Positions 1-9,944 of a stretch of 64,000 bases of DNA are shown in pieces (the stretch's first letter is position 1; every line of letters begins with the position of its first letter). The position numbers and the translations under genes were made by a program. The stretch comes from Nakamurella panacisegetis (GTDB taxonomy: Bacteria > Actinomycetota > Actinomycetes > Mycobacteriales > Nakamurellaceae). The notes under the pieces are model-generated. The model worked only from the letters and a program-made list of their open reading frames with translations. It searched no databases and was not told the origin of the DNA. The stretch is taken from assembly GCF_900104535.1 (NCBI RefSeq), contig NZ_LT629710.1:930001-994000 (forward strand), written 5' to 3'.

Positions 1-1240
1 TGCAGCTCGGCGGGGGTGGCGGGGTCTGGTCGGAGGCGTTCTGATTCTGCACACCGGTCTTGTCGGGATCGGAGACAGCCGGCGGCGCAACGTCGTTCCA
101 GTTGTCCACCACCCGGAAATCGTCCGAGGCGAGGAAGCTCAGGCCGGTGACGGAGTCGTTCACGGTGACGACGTCACCGACGGCCGCCAGGTGCAGGACC
201 GATGCGCCGGTGGTGCCGTCAAGGCGCCGCGGGATGGCCGGAGCACCTGGACAGAGCCGCTCCCCCGCCGTCAGGGTCCCGCCCCAGACGGCGTAGACGC
301 ACCCACCGGCGACGACGGGGCGGACGGCACCAGCGGTGCCGGTCACGACGGCGGACGTGGTCACCGCCCCGGAGTCCAGGTCGACCGACAGCAGGCTGGT
401 CGGCGTCTGCAGGTACACCATGGACGCCGCCGGCCCCGGCTGCTGCAGCACCGCGGCCTCGATGCGTTGGCCAAGGGGCAGCACGAAGCGGTGGCCGGCC
501 ACCCGAAGGGTCCGATCCGTCCGGTCGAGGACGACGGGCGTTTCCCCGACCGCGGTCAGCTGGATGTCGGACCCGGACGGCGACGCGCCCGCGGTCCGTC
601 CACCGGCCACCGGGACGGTGCCGACCGACCCGTCCAGGCGCCCGACCGTGATCCGGTCCGAGCCGGGCGCCACGGCCAGGACCGTGCCGGCGGTGGTGAC
701 GGCCAGCGTCGGGCGGGCCCCGATCGTCGCCTTCTGCTTGACCAGGTGCGAATCGACCGAGGCGACGGCGGTGGCTGCACCGAACCACAGGCGGCCGTCA
801 TTCCGGTCGGCGACCGCGACCACGCCGCCGGCGATCGCCACCTCGGCGTTGTCCGGAACGGCGGCCCGGGCTCCGACGGTGACGGTCGCCTGATCGACGA
901 GGGTCAACTCATGGGCGGCCTTGTCCAGCAACAGCGGGGTACCGACGACCGGGTCCTGGAACAGGGCGACCGAACCCCTGACGGTCAGGGCCGAGTCGAG
1001 TTCGGCGGCGCTCGGGTTGATCCGGCCGACCAGGCTCTTGTCGGCGTTGAGGACCCAGGCCGAACGGTTGACCGGTGCCGGCGGTTGCTGGGCGAATCCG
1101 TGCTGGGTCGCCGCGACCACCCCGATGCCGACCAGGGCGACCGCGCACACTCCGGCGACGCCGCGGCCGGGCCCGATCCGCGAGGCATACCGGCGCACCC
1201 GGGACAGGGCAGGCCGGAGCCTCTGCGGTATCGCCGCCAT
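1..1240 (-). CDS. membrane-anchored extracellular protein, probable large fibronectin type III / Ig-like repeat protein (3' end off the window)
   Basis: The frame is open from an ATG at 1240 to the left edge, about 413 codons without a stop, so the C-terminal part is missing. The N-terminus has a basic stretch and then one hydrophobic segment (about residues 30-45), which suggests a type II anchor or uncleaved signal. The rest looks like beta-sheet-rich extracellular sequence with repeated short blades resembling a degenerate propeller. The end reaches a Pro-rich stretch after DKTGVQNQNASDQTPPPPP. From memory, large actinobacterial fibronectin type III proteins, usually encoded upstream of moxR, DUF58 and transglutaminase genes, have this kind of N-terminal region. 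The family call is an inference, because the diagnostic domains would lie outside the window. It is divergent from the lipoprotein gene at 1450. Confidence 0.6.
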   Translation of the reverse strand, partial: MAAIPQRLRPALSRVRRYASRIGPGRGVAGVCAVALVGIGVVAATQHGFAQQPPAPVNRSAWVLNADKSLVGRINPSAAELDSALTVRGSVALFQDPVVGTPLLLDKAAHELTLVDQATVTVGARAAVPDNAEVAIAGGVVAVADRNDGRLWFGAATAVASVDSHLVKQKATIGARPTLAVTTAGTVLAVAPGSDRITVGRLDGSVGTVPVAGGRTAGASPSGSDIQLTAVGETPVVLDRTDRTLRVAGHRFVLPLGQRIEAAVLQQPGPAASMVYLQTPTSLLSVDLDSGAVTTSAVVTGTAGAVRPVVAGGCVYAVWGGTLTAGERLCPGAPAIPRRLDGTTGASVLHLAAVGDVVTVNDSVTGLSFLASDDFRVVDNWNDVAPPAVSDPDKTGVQNQNASDQTPPPPPSC

Positions 1241-1449
1241 CCCTCACCCCATATGTTCTTGCTCGCAGCCGCGGCACAAGGTGGTCAGCGGCACGAGTCG
1301 TGTGCGCTTCGTTCACCCAATCACATCCGGACCGTTGCTGACGAGCCCCGATCCCCACCCAACCGTTACCCGGGGTGGACCCGAACGCCCCCTCCATCAC
1401 CCGTACGGGGCAGGGCCGGACGGTGCCGGACAGCCGGTACCGTGAATCC

Positions 1450-2724
1450 GTGTCCCGCCGATCGTTGTCGCTCGCGACCGCCGTGGTGATGACCTTGGCG
1501 GTGGGGGCCGCCGGGTGCACGTCAGGCGCCACGCTCGGCTCGACCGGCACGGTGAGCCTCAGCGCCCCACCGTCGCCGGGCCGGACCACCGCGGCCACCG
1601 CGTCCAGCAGCATGACGCTGACCCCGGTCACCCCGAACGGTCTTCTCGCCGGGGCCGGCGTCACCGACCGCACGATCACCTTGGGCATGCTGGTCAACGC
1701 CACCGAGGACCGCGGATTCAGCACCGGTGTGGCCTTGTGGGAGAAGACGGCCAACAGCGCGGGCGGCATCTGCGGGCGGCGCGTCCAGACCACCGCCAAC
1801 CGGCCCTCCGAGTCCCTGGCCTACGCCTACGCCCGGATCGCAGGCGCCACGCTCGGGTTGATCACCCTCCCCTCGGAAGCCGAGACCCCGACCCTGGCCG
1901 CGCTGTCCAGCGCCGACCAGATCCCCACCCTGACCCTCGGCGGCAGTTCGTCGACCCTCACCCGGACCGGGCCGGTGGTCATCGGCGCCACCGCCGACAT
2001 CGAGGCCATCAACGCCCTGGCCTACCTCCGCTCGGTCGGTCGGCTGCCGTCCGGGAGCACGCTGGGGGTGCTGACCGACTCGTCGGTCGACGCCGCCAAC
2101 GCGTTGGCCGGGGCCCGCTGGTGGGCGGCCAGGAACTCCGTGTCGATCAACGCGAAAATGGTTGCCGCGTCGACTGTTCCGACCGATTGGGGATCGGTTC
2201 GAGCGGTCCTGGTGATGGCACCGGCGGCGCAGGTGGTGGCCACCGTCGATGCCACCAGGAACGACGTCGACATCGTCACCGACCTCCGCGGTTACGACCC
2301 CGGCACCATCACCGCGCCGGGCGGCCGCCTGCTGGTCACCCTGCCCACCCCGGCCTACGGATCGGACAACCCGGGCGCGGCCGCCGTGGCCAAGGAGTTC
2401 GTCGCCTCCGGGCAGACCAGTCCGGGAGCCGAACTCATCGCCGGCTACGGGGTCGGCGCCGCGTGGGGGCGGATCCTCACGCAGGCCTGCTCCGCCCGCA
2501 CCCTGACCCACCAGGGTGTGGTGACGGCCATGACGACGGTCGGGCCGGCCTCGGTCGATTCCCTGTTCGGGCCCAGCGATCCCGGGTTGGTGGTGGGTTC
2601 GGCCCTGCCCGCCACTCGGGTCTCCTCGATCGCACGAGCCGATCCCAGCGCCCCGGCCGGCCTGCGACCGCTGATCTGGCTGCAGACCGCACCCGGTATC
2701 GCCGACTACGTCCCGGCCCGCTGA
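1450..2724 (+). CDS. lipoprotein, ABC-type branched-chain amino acid/urea-like substrate-binding protein
   Basis: The protein is 424 residues from a GTG start. This start is preferred over an in-frame upstream ATG at 1375 because it puts a signal peptide first: MSRRSLSLATAVV, then the lipobox AVGAAGC with the modified Cys at residue 23. After a Ser/Thr/Pro-rich spacer, the segment beginning VTDRTITLGMLVN matches the opening of periplasmic binding fold type I proteins (Peripla_BP_6, LivJ/AmiC type), which bind small ligands between two lobes. No permease or ATPase gene is adjacent, so it may be an orphan receptor or work with a distant transporter. The ligand cannot be read from the sequence. 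Ends 4 bp before the convergent MFS gene. Confidence 0.75.
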   Translation: MSRRSLSLATAVVMTLAVGAAGCTSGATLGSTGTVSLSAPPSPGRTTAATASSSMTLTPVTPNGLLAGAGVTDRTITLGMLVNATEDRGFSTGVALWEKTANSAGGICGRRVQTTANRPSESLAYAYARIAGATLGLITLPSEAETPTLAALSSADQIPTLTLGGSSSTLTRTGPVVIGATADIEAINALAYLRSVGRLPSGSTLGVLTDSSVDAANALAGARWWAARNSVSINAKMVAASTVPTDWGSVRAVLVMAPAAQVVATVDATRNDVDIVTDLRGYDPGTITAPGGRLLVTLPTPAYGSDNPGAAAVAKEFVASGQTSPGAELIAGYGVGAAWGRILTQACSARTLTHQGVVTAMTTVGPASVDSLFGPSDPGLVVGSALPATRVSSIARADPSAPAGLRPLIWLQTAPGIADYVPAR

Positions 2725-2728
2725 CGTC

Positions 2729-4120
2729 TCAGGCCCGCGCCCGCAACGCGTCGCCGGAGTTGCGGTCGGCCCGGAGGGCCTCGACCACCGGGAACAGGGT
2801 CAATGCGGCGATGACGAAGAATGCGATGCGGTAGGCACCGTCCGGCTCGGCCAGATGGGTCCATCCGGCGATCGGGTCACCGGCCCGCAGCGCCACCGCG
2901 CCGACGGCCACGCCGAAGCCGATCGCCACCTGCTGAACCGTGGAGGACAGCGTGTTCGCTCCGGGCAGCTGCGGCTCCTCGACGTCGGCGAACGCGATCG
3001 TGTTGTAGGCGGTGAACCCGACCGAACGGGCCATGCCGCCGAACGTCAGGACGAGGATCACCAGCACCAGCGAGGTGTCCGACCGCAGCAGACCCTCGAG
3101 CGCCATGCTCAGTGCGGCTCCCGCGGTCGCGGCGACCATCACCGGGCGGAAGCCGAACCGCATCAGCAGCGGCGTGGTGGCCGGCTTGATGGCCAGGTTG
3201 CCGACGAAGACGAACAGCACCATCGCGCCTGCCTTCACGGGCGACCAGCCGAAGGCGTCCTGGAACATCAGCGGCAGCAGGAAGGGCACGGCGTTGACGG
3301 TCACCCGGAACACCGCGCCCCCGCGGTGGGACACCAGGAAGGTCGGCACCCGCAGGATGGTCAACTCCAGCAACGGGTGTGCGGTCCGGCGCAGATGCAC
3401 GACGGAGGCCACCACCAGCACGATCGCGACCACCGCGACGGCCGCCGATGCGGCCGGCACCACGTCCGCGCTGGCCAGCATGTCGGCCAGTACGACCAGG
3501 GCAGCCACGGCCAGGCAGGTCAGCGCCAGGCCGGCCCAGTCCAGTCCGGGGGGCGGTTGCTCCGCCCGCTGCGGGATCAACCGGAGGGCCACGACGAACG
3601 CCACGACGCCAAGAGGCACGTTGACCAGGAAGATCCAGTGCCAGGTGAGGTAGGCGGTGAACAGGCCGCCGAGCAGCGGGGCGATCACCGGCGCGGCCAG
3701 GGCCGGCCAGGTCAGCAGGGCAATGGCCCGGATGACGTCGGCCTTGGCCGTGCTGCGCAGCACGGCCAGGCGTCCGACTGGCACCATCATGGCCCCGCCG
3801 ATGCCTTGGAGAACCCGGAAGGCGGTCAGCTCGACGACGTTCGTGCTGAGCGCGCACAGCACCGACGCCAGGGTGAACACGGCGATGGCGCTGAGGAAGA
3901 CCCGCCGGACGCCGAGACGCTGGGTGATCCAACCGCTGAGCGGGATGAGTACGGCCAGGGTGAGCAGGTACGCCGTGATCGTGACGCCGATGTCGGCCGA
4001 CGTGACGCCGAGCGACCGGGCCATCGAGGGTGCCGCCGTGGACACGATGGTGCCGTCCAGGTTCTCCATGAAGAACGTGCCGGCCACCAGGAGGGCAATG
4101 CTCCGCTGCCGTCGCTCCAT
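2729..4120 (-). CDS. MFS drug exporter, DHA2 (EmrB/QacA) type
   Basis: The 463-residue protein is almost entirely hydrophobic and fits 12-14 membrane helices. Near the N-terminus FFMENLDGTIVSTAAPSMAR is the DHA2 motif with the acidic residue in helix 1, and RVLQGIGGAMMVPVGRLAVL is the antiporter motif C region. These proton-driven pumps export lipophilic cations and other toxic compounds through the cytoplasmic membrane. The ATG at 4120 is chosen; a GTG one codon upstream is possible. There is no clear Shine-Dalgarno sequence. The C-terminus is short and basic-acidic (ADRNSGDALRARA). No regulator gene is next to it, so its inducer is unknown. Confidence 0.85.
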   Translation of the reverse strand: MERRQRSIALLVAGTFFMENLDGTIVSTAAPSMARSLGVTSADIGVTITAYLLTLAVLIPLSGWITQRLGVRRVFLSAIAVFTLASVLCALSTNVVELTAFRVLQGIGGAMMVPVGRLAVLRSTAKADVIRAIALLTWPALAAPVIAPLLGGLFTAYLTWHWIFLVNVPLGVVAFVVALRLIPQRAEQPPPGLDWAGLALTCLAVAALVVLADMLASADVVPAASAAVAVVAIVLVVASVVHLRRTAHPLLELTILRVPTFLVSHRGGAVFRVTVNAVPFLLPLMFQDAFGWSPVKAGAMVLFVFVGNLAIKPATTPLLMRFGFRPVMVAATAGAALSMALEGLLRSDTSLVLVILVLTFGGMARSVGFTAYNTIAFADVEEPQLPGANTLSSTVQQVAIGFGVAVGAVALRAGDPIAGWTHLAEPDGAYRIAFFVIAALTLFPVVEALRADRNSGDALRARA

Positions 4121-4232
4121 CACACCGGCATCATTTCAAACGATTCGACCGGCCGTCGCCAGGGCCACTGCCGGCTCCGGGACGGTCAGCGCCGCAGTGG
4201 CGATCTCACCGTCGCCGGCGGACACTGGATTC

Positions 4233-4481
4233 ATGGGCAGGCATCCGCACCCGCACCTGGCGCAGATCGACGAGTTCGGGCCAGAGGGTCGCCGGTCGGC
4301 GCACGACAAGCGCCGATTCGGCGTGGTTCTGCTGGGGCTGATCGCATTGCTGATCCTGATCGGTGCGGCCGTGATCAGCGTCGTCACCGACATCCCGCTG
4401 CAGTGGGACCAGCTGTTGTGGGCCCTGGTGCTGGTGCTCATCGGCTACGGCACGTTCCTGTGGGTGCGGCTCACCCGGTGA
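4233..4481 (+). CDS. small membrane protein with two predicted helices
   Basis: The ATG at 4233 opens an 82-residue frame. It has a His-rich hydrophilic N-terminus (MGRHPHPHLAQIDEFGPEG) and two hydrophobic stretches, FGVVLLGLIALLILIGAAVI and LLWALVLVLIGYGTFLWVRL, separated by a short loop. The N-terminal His cluster could bind metal, but nothing in the sequence proves that. The stop overlaps the convergent potassium-channel gene by 11 bp. I do not recognise a family. Codon bias and the clean double-helix pattern make it a likely real gene. Confidence 0.6.
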   Translation: MGRHPHPHLAQIDEFGPEGRRSAHDKRRFGVVLLGLIALLILIGAAVISVVTDIPLQWDQLLWALVLVLIGYGTFLWVRLTR

Positions 4482-6318
4482 CGTCGGGGACCGCCGGACG
4501 GTCGACGGCGAGCGGGTCATCGGCGAGCCGAGCCCGGTGCAGCACTCCGAGCAACTCCTCGTACGGTCCCACCAGATAGGCCAGGTCTCCGGCCTTGAAT
4601 CGGGTGCCCCGGCGCGGCGGGTGCTCCATGCGACAGGTGTCCGCCCTGGTCAGGGCAATCACGCGGGTGTTGGCGGAGAGTTCGTTCATGGCCAGACCAG
4701 CGAGCGAACTGCCGGGCTCGACCGTCAGCCGGCTGACCATGAACGTCTGCTGAGCCACCGGGAACGACCCGAGCACCTCGAGGCCGAGTGCGGCGCCGAC
4801 GAAGTACGGGGCGGTGAGCTCCTCGGTCGACTGGACGTTCTCGAACCCGAACCGCCGGGCCACGGTGCGTCCCAGGGACCGGTCGAACACCCTGGTCACC
4901 ACCGGTACGGCCCCGGTTCCGGCCCATTGGGCGCTGAACATGTCCCGGACGGCGATCGCCGTCTCGATGTTCACCATGTCATTGCTCGTCATCACGGCCA
5001 CCGCACTCGACTCGGCCACCCGGGCCGCATCCAGGGTGGACCGCAGGGTCGAGTCGCCGAAGATCACCGGGACGCCGAGCTCCCGGGCGTCGGCCAGGAA
5101 GCGGTTGCCGGAGTCCCGTTCCACCACCACCACCGCCCGGCCGGAGGCGACCAGCGCGGCGGCCACCCTGATGCCGAACGTGCCCAGCCCGACCACCACC
5201 ACGTGCCCGGACAGGTTGCGGGCCCGGCGGCGGCCGATCGAATCGCCGAGTCGCCGGCTGACCAGCATGTCGGTCAGGAACGCCATCAGCACCGCGGTGC
5301 AGGTGATGCCGGCACACATCAGGAAGATGGCCCAGATCCGCAACCACGGCGCCTGGTCGACGAAGCTGAAATCGCCGTAGCCGACGGTGGCCACCGTCTC
5401 CGTGCTGAAGTACCAGGCATCCAGCCAGCTCATCTTCGGCGAGGCGTAGCCGACGGACAGCACGAGGCTGGACAGCACGACCAGGCCGGCCAGCACCGCG
5501 ACTGCCTTGTACAGGCCGCGGTCGAAGTCGCGCAGGACGCCGACGATCGCGGTCAGCCCCCGCCGGAGGCGGCCCGGCCGAACCCGGACCGCATCGACCG
5601 CATCGTGTTCGAGATCGACGTTCTGGTGGGCGAAGTCCTCGGCCGTGCCGAGCATGGCCGCGACGTCGCCCGGCCGCACCGGGAAGTCCCGGCCCGGGCA
5701 GTCCACCACCGTCGCCGCGAGGTGGCCCGCCGCCGGACGGAGCACGGCGATCGGAGCCAGCGGGCCGAACAGGCCGCGGAGGGTCGAGGGGCGATCCACT
5801 GGGAGCCGGGCGAGGAGGAACGTCTCGTCACCGATCTCCATCGCGTGGATGCGGCGGCGCAGACAGGCCTCGACGATTCCCGGCACGGCCAGGTCGGCGA
5901 CGTCCAGGACGGCACCTGGACCGTTGCCACCGGCCACCGCCCGACCGATGGCCTGGTTGCTGAGTTGCGCGACGACCCGGACGTCGTCGCGCAACTCCCG
6001 GGCGACGAGCGAGATCTCCAGGTTCGCGATCTCGCTCTCGACCACACACACCACCGCCCGGGCGGCCGAGATGCCGGCCGCGGTCAACGTGGCCGCCGAG
6101 TTGCCCTGGGAGACCACGATTCCGACCCCCCACGCGGCCACCACCTCGAGCTGCGTGCGATCGGCGTACTCGGCCAGCACCACCACCCGTTCCCCCGAGC
6201 GATGCAGCTGCTCGACGATCCGCAGCCCGATACCGCGCAAGCCGCACACGATGACGTGCCCGGCCACCGTGTCCGGGGCAACGGGTCCGGTGACCGGCGG
6301 AACGGCGAGTTCGGTCAT
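4471..6318 (-). CDS. potassium channel with two RCK/TrkA-N domains
   Basis: The 615-residue protein starts at the ATG at 6318 (MTELAVPP); an upstream in-frame start would add 25 low-complexity residues. The order of domains is unusual and clear: a first Rossmann TrkA-N domain (HVIVCGLRGIGLRIVEQ, about residues 18-140), a two-helix pore domain with the selectivity filter TVATVGYGDF near residue 310, a second TrkA-N domain (VVVVGLGTFGIRVAAAL, from about 365), and a TrkA-C domain at the C-terminus. The TVGYGD filter marks K+ selectivity. RCK domains gate such channels by nucleotide or cation binding. It acts in the cytoplasmic membrane and probably serves K+ homeostasis. It is transcribed alone and divergently from the gene at 6447. 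Confidence 0.88.
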   Translation of the reverse strand: MTELAVPPVTGPVAPDTVAGHVIVCGLRGIGLRIVEQLHRSGERVVVLAEYADRTQLEVVAAWGVGIVVSQGNSAATLTAAGISAARAVVCVVESEIANLEISLVARELRDDVRVVAQLSNQAIGRAVAGGNGPGAVLDVADLAVPGIVEACLRRRIHAMEIGDETFLLARLPVDRPSTLRGLFGPLAPIAVLRPAAGHLAATVVDCPGRDFPVRPGDVAAMLGTAEDFAHQNVDLEHDAVDAVRVRPGRLRRGLTAIVGVLRDFDRGLYKAVAVLAGLVVLSSLVLSVGYASPKMSWLDAWYFSTETVATVGYGDFSFVDQAPWLRIWAIFLMCAGITCTAVLMAFLTDMLVSRRLGDSIGRRRARNLSGHVVVVGLGTFGIRVAAALVASGRAVVVVERDSGNRFLADARELGVPVIFGDSTLRSTLDAARVAESSAVAVMTSNDMVNIETAIAVRDMFSAQWAGTGAVPVVTRVFDRSLGRTVARRFGFENVQSTEELTAPYFVGAALGLEVLGSFPVAQQTFMVSRLTVEPGSSLAGLAMNELSANTRVIALTRADTCRMEHPPRRGTRFKAGDLAYLVGPYEELLGVLHRARLADDPLAVDRPAVPDVTG

Positions 6319-6446
6319 CCCGACGACGGTAGGGACCGGACGTTTCCGTGAGGTGTCCGTCGTGGATCGTCCCGGCCCGGGGCCGGACCGCAAGGCTGTC
6401 GCATTCCTTCAAGCCGGGCGGGCAGCGGCGGATTAGCGTGGGGAAC

Positions 6447-7004
6447 ATGACTGATACCACCACCCTGGAATCCGTCCTGCGGAAGACCGGGGCCATCGTG
6501 GCCGGCGTCCGACCCGACCAGGGCCAACTACGGACACCCTGTGAGGACTATTCGGTTGATCAGCTGGTGCACCACATCGTCAGCTGGGTCAAGGTTTTCG
6601 CCAACGCCGGGGCCGGGGACCCGCAGCCGAAGGACCCGGAGGGGCAGACCATCGACAATGCCTCGGCCGAGTTCGAGCGGGCCGCGGCGAAGGCCGTGGC
6701 CGGATACGCGAAACTCGATGACGACGCCCCGGTCACCCTCAGTTCCGGGTCGATGCCGGCGGCGGCCTCGGTGGCCATGATGACCGGCGAGTACCTGGCC
6801 CACGGCTGGGACCTCGCGCGGGCCACCGGCCAACCGGTCGAGTACACCGACGCCGAGGCCGAGGCGGCCCGCATCGGCCTCACCCCGCTCCTGTCCCCCG
6901 AGTACCGCGGTCCGGGCATGCCGTTCGGTCACATCGTCGAGGTGCCGGACGACGCCTCCGGCCTTGACCGGTTCCTGGGGTTCGCCGGACGCTCGCCCCG
7001 CTAG
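6447..7004 (+). CDS. TIGR03086-like metal-binding protein of the mycothiol-dependent maleylpyruvate isomerase (DinB-like) family
   Basis: The 185-residue protein starts at the ATG at 6447 (MTDTTTLESVL). The helix with DYSVDQLVHHIVSWVKVFAN and the later motif EYLAHGWDLARATG supply the His residues expected to hold a divalent metal in the four-helix DinB/MDMPI fold. Members of this family use mycothiol, the actinobacterial thiol, as a cofactor in isomerisation or detoxification reactions. The individual substrate of most paralogues, including this one, is unknown. An imperfect GC-rich palindrome (CCCGCCGGCCGGCGGG, 7015-7030) just after the stop could help terminate transcription. Confidence 0.8.
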   Translation: MTDTTTLESVLRKTGAIVAGVRPDQGQLRTPCEDYSVDQLVHHIVSWVKVFANAGAGDPQPKDPEGQTIDNASAEFERAAAKAVAGYAKLDDDAPVTLSSGSMPAAASVAMMTGEYLAHGWDLARATGQPVEYTDAEAEAARIGLTPLLSPEYRGPGMPFGHIVEVPDDASGLDRFLGFAGRSPR

Positions 7005-7086
7005 CTCTCGGGTGCCCGCCGGCCGGCGGGGTGACCGCGGCCGGGCACACCGGGCCGTCGAACGGTTCCGGCTCTAGTCTGACGGC

Positions 7087-7884
7087 GTGACCGACACCCG
7101 GGGAATCCTGCACCCACAACGGGCTTTCGAGCACTTCCAGCTGCATCGGTTCCCGGCCGGCGAGACCCTGGGACCGTACGTCGACCGCTTCTGGTGCGTG
7201 AGCTGGGATCTGCCCCCGGGGGAATCGTTCGAGCAGCCGGTTCTCGCCCATCCGGTGGTCAACGTGGTCGTCGAGCCGGGCCGCGGTGCGGTCTACGGAC
7301 CGACCAGTCGGTTGGGGCGGCAGCACCTGTCCGGAGCCGGGTGGGCCGTCGCGGCGATGTTCCGGCCCGGGGCGGCCCGGCCGTTCCTGGATGCCGCCCT
7401 GCGAGAGTGGGTGGACCGGGTGGTTCCGATCGACCGGCTGGGGGCCGCCGGCGCCGGCTTGGCCGACCGGATCTCCCAGGTGCCCGGCTCGTCGGACGAG
7501 GTGGATCGCTCGCGGGCGGATCTGCTGCGGTCCTTCATGGCCGGGCTGGCGCCGTCCGCCGTACCGGCTGACGTGCAGGACGCCGTCGCCGCCTCGGAGT
7601 TGATCGCCTCCGACCGCACGCTGTGCCGGGTGGAAGACCTGGTGGCGCGGACCGGGATCGAGACCCGCTCGCTGCAGCGCCTCTTCCGGGAGTGTGTCGG
7701 CTTCCCACCCAAGCGGGTGATCCGGCGGTACCGGCTGCTGGAGGCGGCCGAGGCGGCATCCGAGGGACGCCCGGTGGCCTGGGCCGACGTGGCCCGATCC
7801 CTCGGTTTCAGCGACCAGGCTCACCTGACCCGCGACTTCACCGCCGCCTTCGGGGTGTCCCCGGCCCGTTACGCCGGCGGCTGA
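7087..7884 (+). CDS. AraC family transcriptional regulator
   Basis: The protein is 265 residues from a GTG start. The N-terminal 150 residues resemble the DUF6597-type sensor domain found in many actinobacterial AraC regulators (LGPYVDRFWCVSWDL, then VNVVVEPGRGAVYGP). The C-terminal 100 residues form the double helix-turn-helix: VEDLVARTGIETRSLQRLF and WADVARSLGFSDQAHLTRDF, ending with the typical FGVSPARY. It is expected to bind DNA as a regulator of a small-molecule response. The target is not evident. The neighbouring isomerase-like gene on the same strand, 82 bp upstream, is a candidate partner. Confidence 0.85.
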   Translation: MTDTRGILHPQRAFEHFQLHRFPAGETLGPYVDRFWCVSWDLPPGESFEQPVLAHPVVNVVVEPGRGAVYGPTSRLGRQHLSGAGWAVAAMFRPGAARPFLDAALREWVDRVVPIDRLGAAGAGLADRISQVPGSSDEVDRSRADLLRSFMAGLAPSAVPADVQDAVAASELIASDRTLCRVEDLVARTGIETRSLQRLFRECVGFPPKRVIRRYRLLEAAEAASEGRPVAWADVARSLGFSDQAHLTRDFTAAFGVSPARYAGG

Positions 7885-7936
7885 CGCCTGATCGGGCTGG
7901 GTCTCGGCGGGACGGCCGGCGCCGGGCCGGGACGCC

Positions 7937-7972
7937 GCAAGGGCGGCCCCACCGTGGTGGGACCGCCCTTGC
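7937..7972 (-). terminator. hairpin terminator between the araC-type gene and groEL
   Basis: Two 16-base arms (7937-7952 and 7957-7972) pair with a single imperfect position and a 4-base loop; read on the minus strand that position is a U-G wobble. It sits 31 bp beyond the groEL stop. It lies between two convergent genes, so it probably ends transcription from both sides. There is no T-tract, as is common in high-GC actinobacteria. Confidence 0.75.
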
Positions 7973-8002
7973 GAGTGGTGCGTGGAGCGGGAGCGCTCGG
8001 AC

Positions 8003-9664
<1,662 letters not shown>

Positions 9665-9787
9665 TCAGCGTCAAGAAGTCGGTAAGCAATTGGCGTGTGG
9701 TCGGTCTCGACGATGCCCGCGACGGACGCACCTTCCGGTCCTTGACCATCGGAGGCCAATGGATCGGCCGGTACTCACCGGTTCGAC

Positions 9788-9814
9788 CTGGCACTCACAC
9801 TACTCGAGTGCCAA
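9788..9814. promoter_or_regulatory. CIRCE operator 1 upstream of groEL
   Basis: CTGGCACTC, nine bases, then GAGTGCCAA. The arms pair at 8 of 9 positions and the N9 spacing is exact. This is the HrcA-binding CIRCE element (consensus TTAGCACTC-N9-GAGTGCTAA). It lies 166 bp before the groEL start, which implies a long leader. Confidence 0.92.
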
Positions 9815-9821
9815 TTCAGGT

Positions 9822-9848
9822 TTAGCACTCGGGGGCCGTGAGTGCAAG
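9822..9848. promoter_or_regulatory. CIRCE operator 2 (partly degenerate)
   Basis: The left arm TTAGCACTC matches the consensus perfectly and is followed after nine bases by GAGTGCAAG, which keeps the GAGTGC core. It lies 7 bp from operator 1, so two HrcA dimers could bind side by side. It is about 97 bp upstream of the divergent gene at 9945 and could also influence that gene (inference). Confidence 0.8.
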
Positions 9849-9944
9849 AAGTGGCGACCGGTACGGCTCGTCCCGCGCCAACCGGGAGAACGGCCGGACC
9901 ACAGGCTCCGACCCCTTCTCACCACGGTCGTTCAGTGACATACT

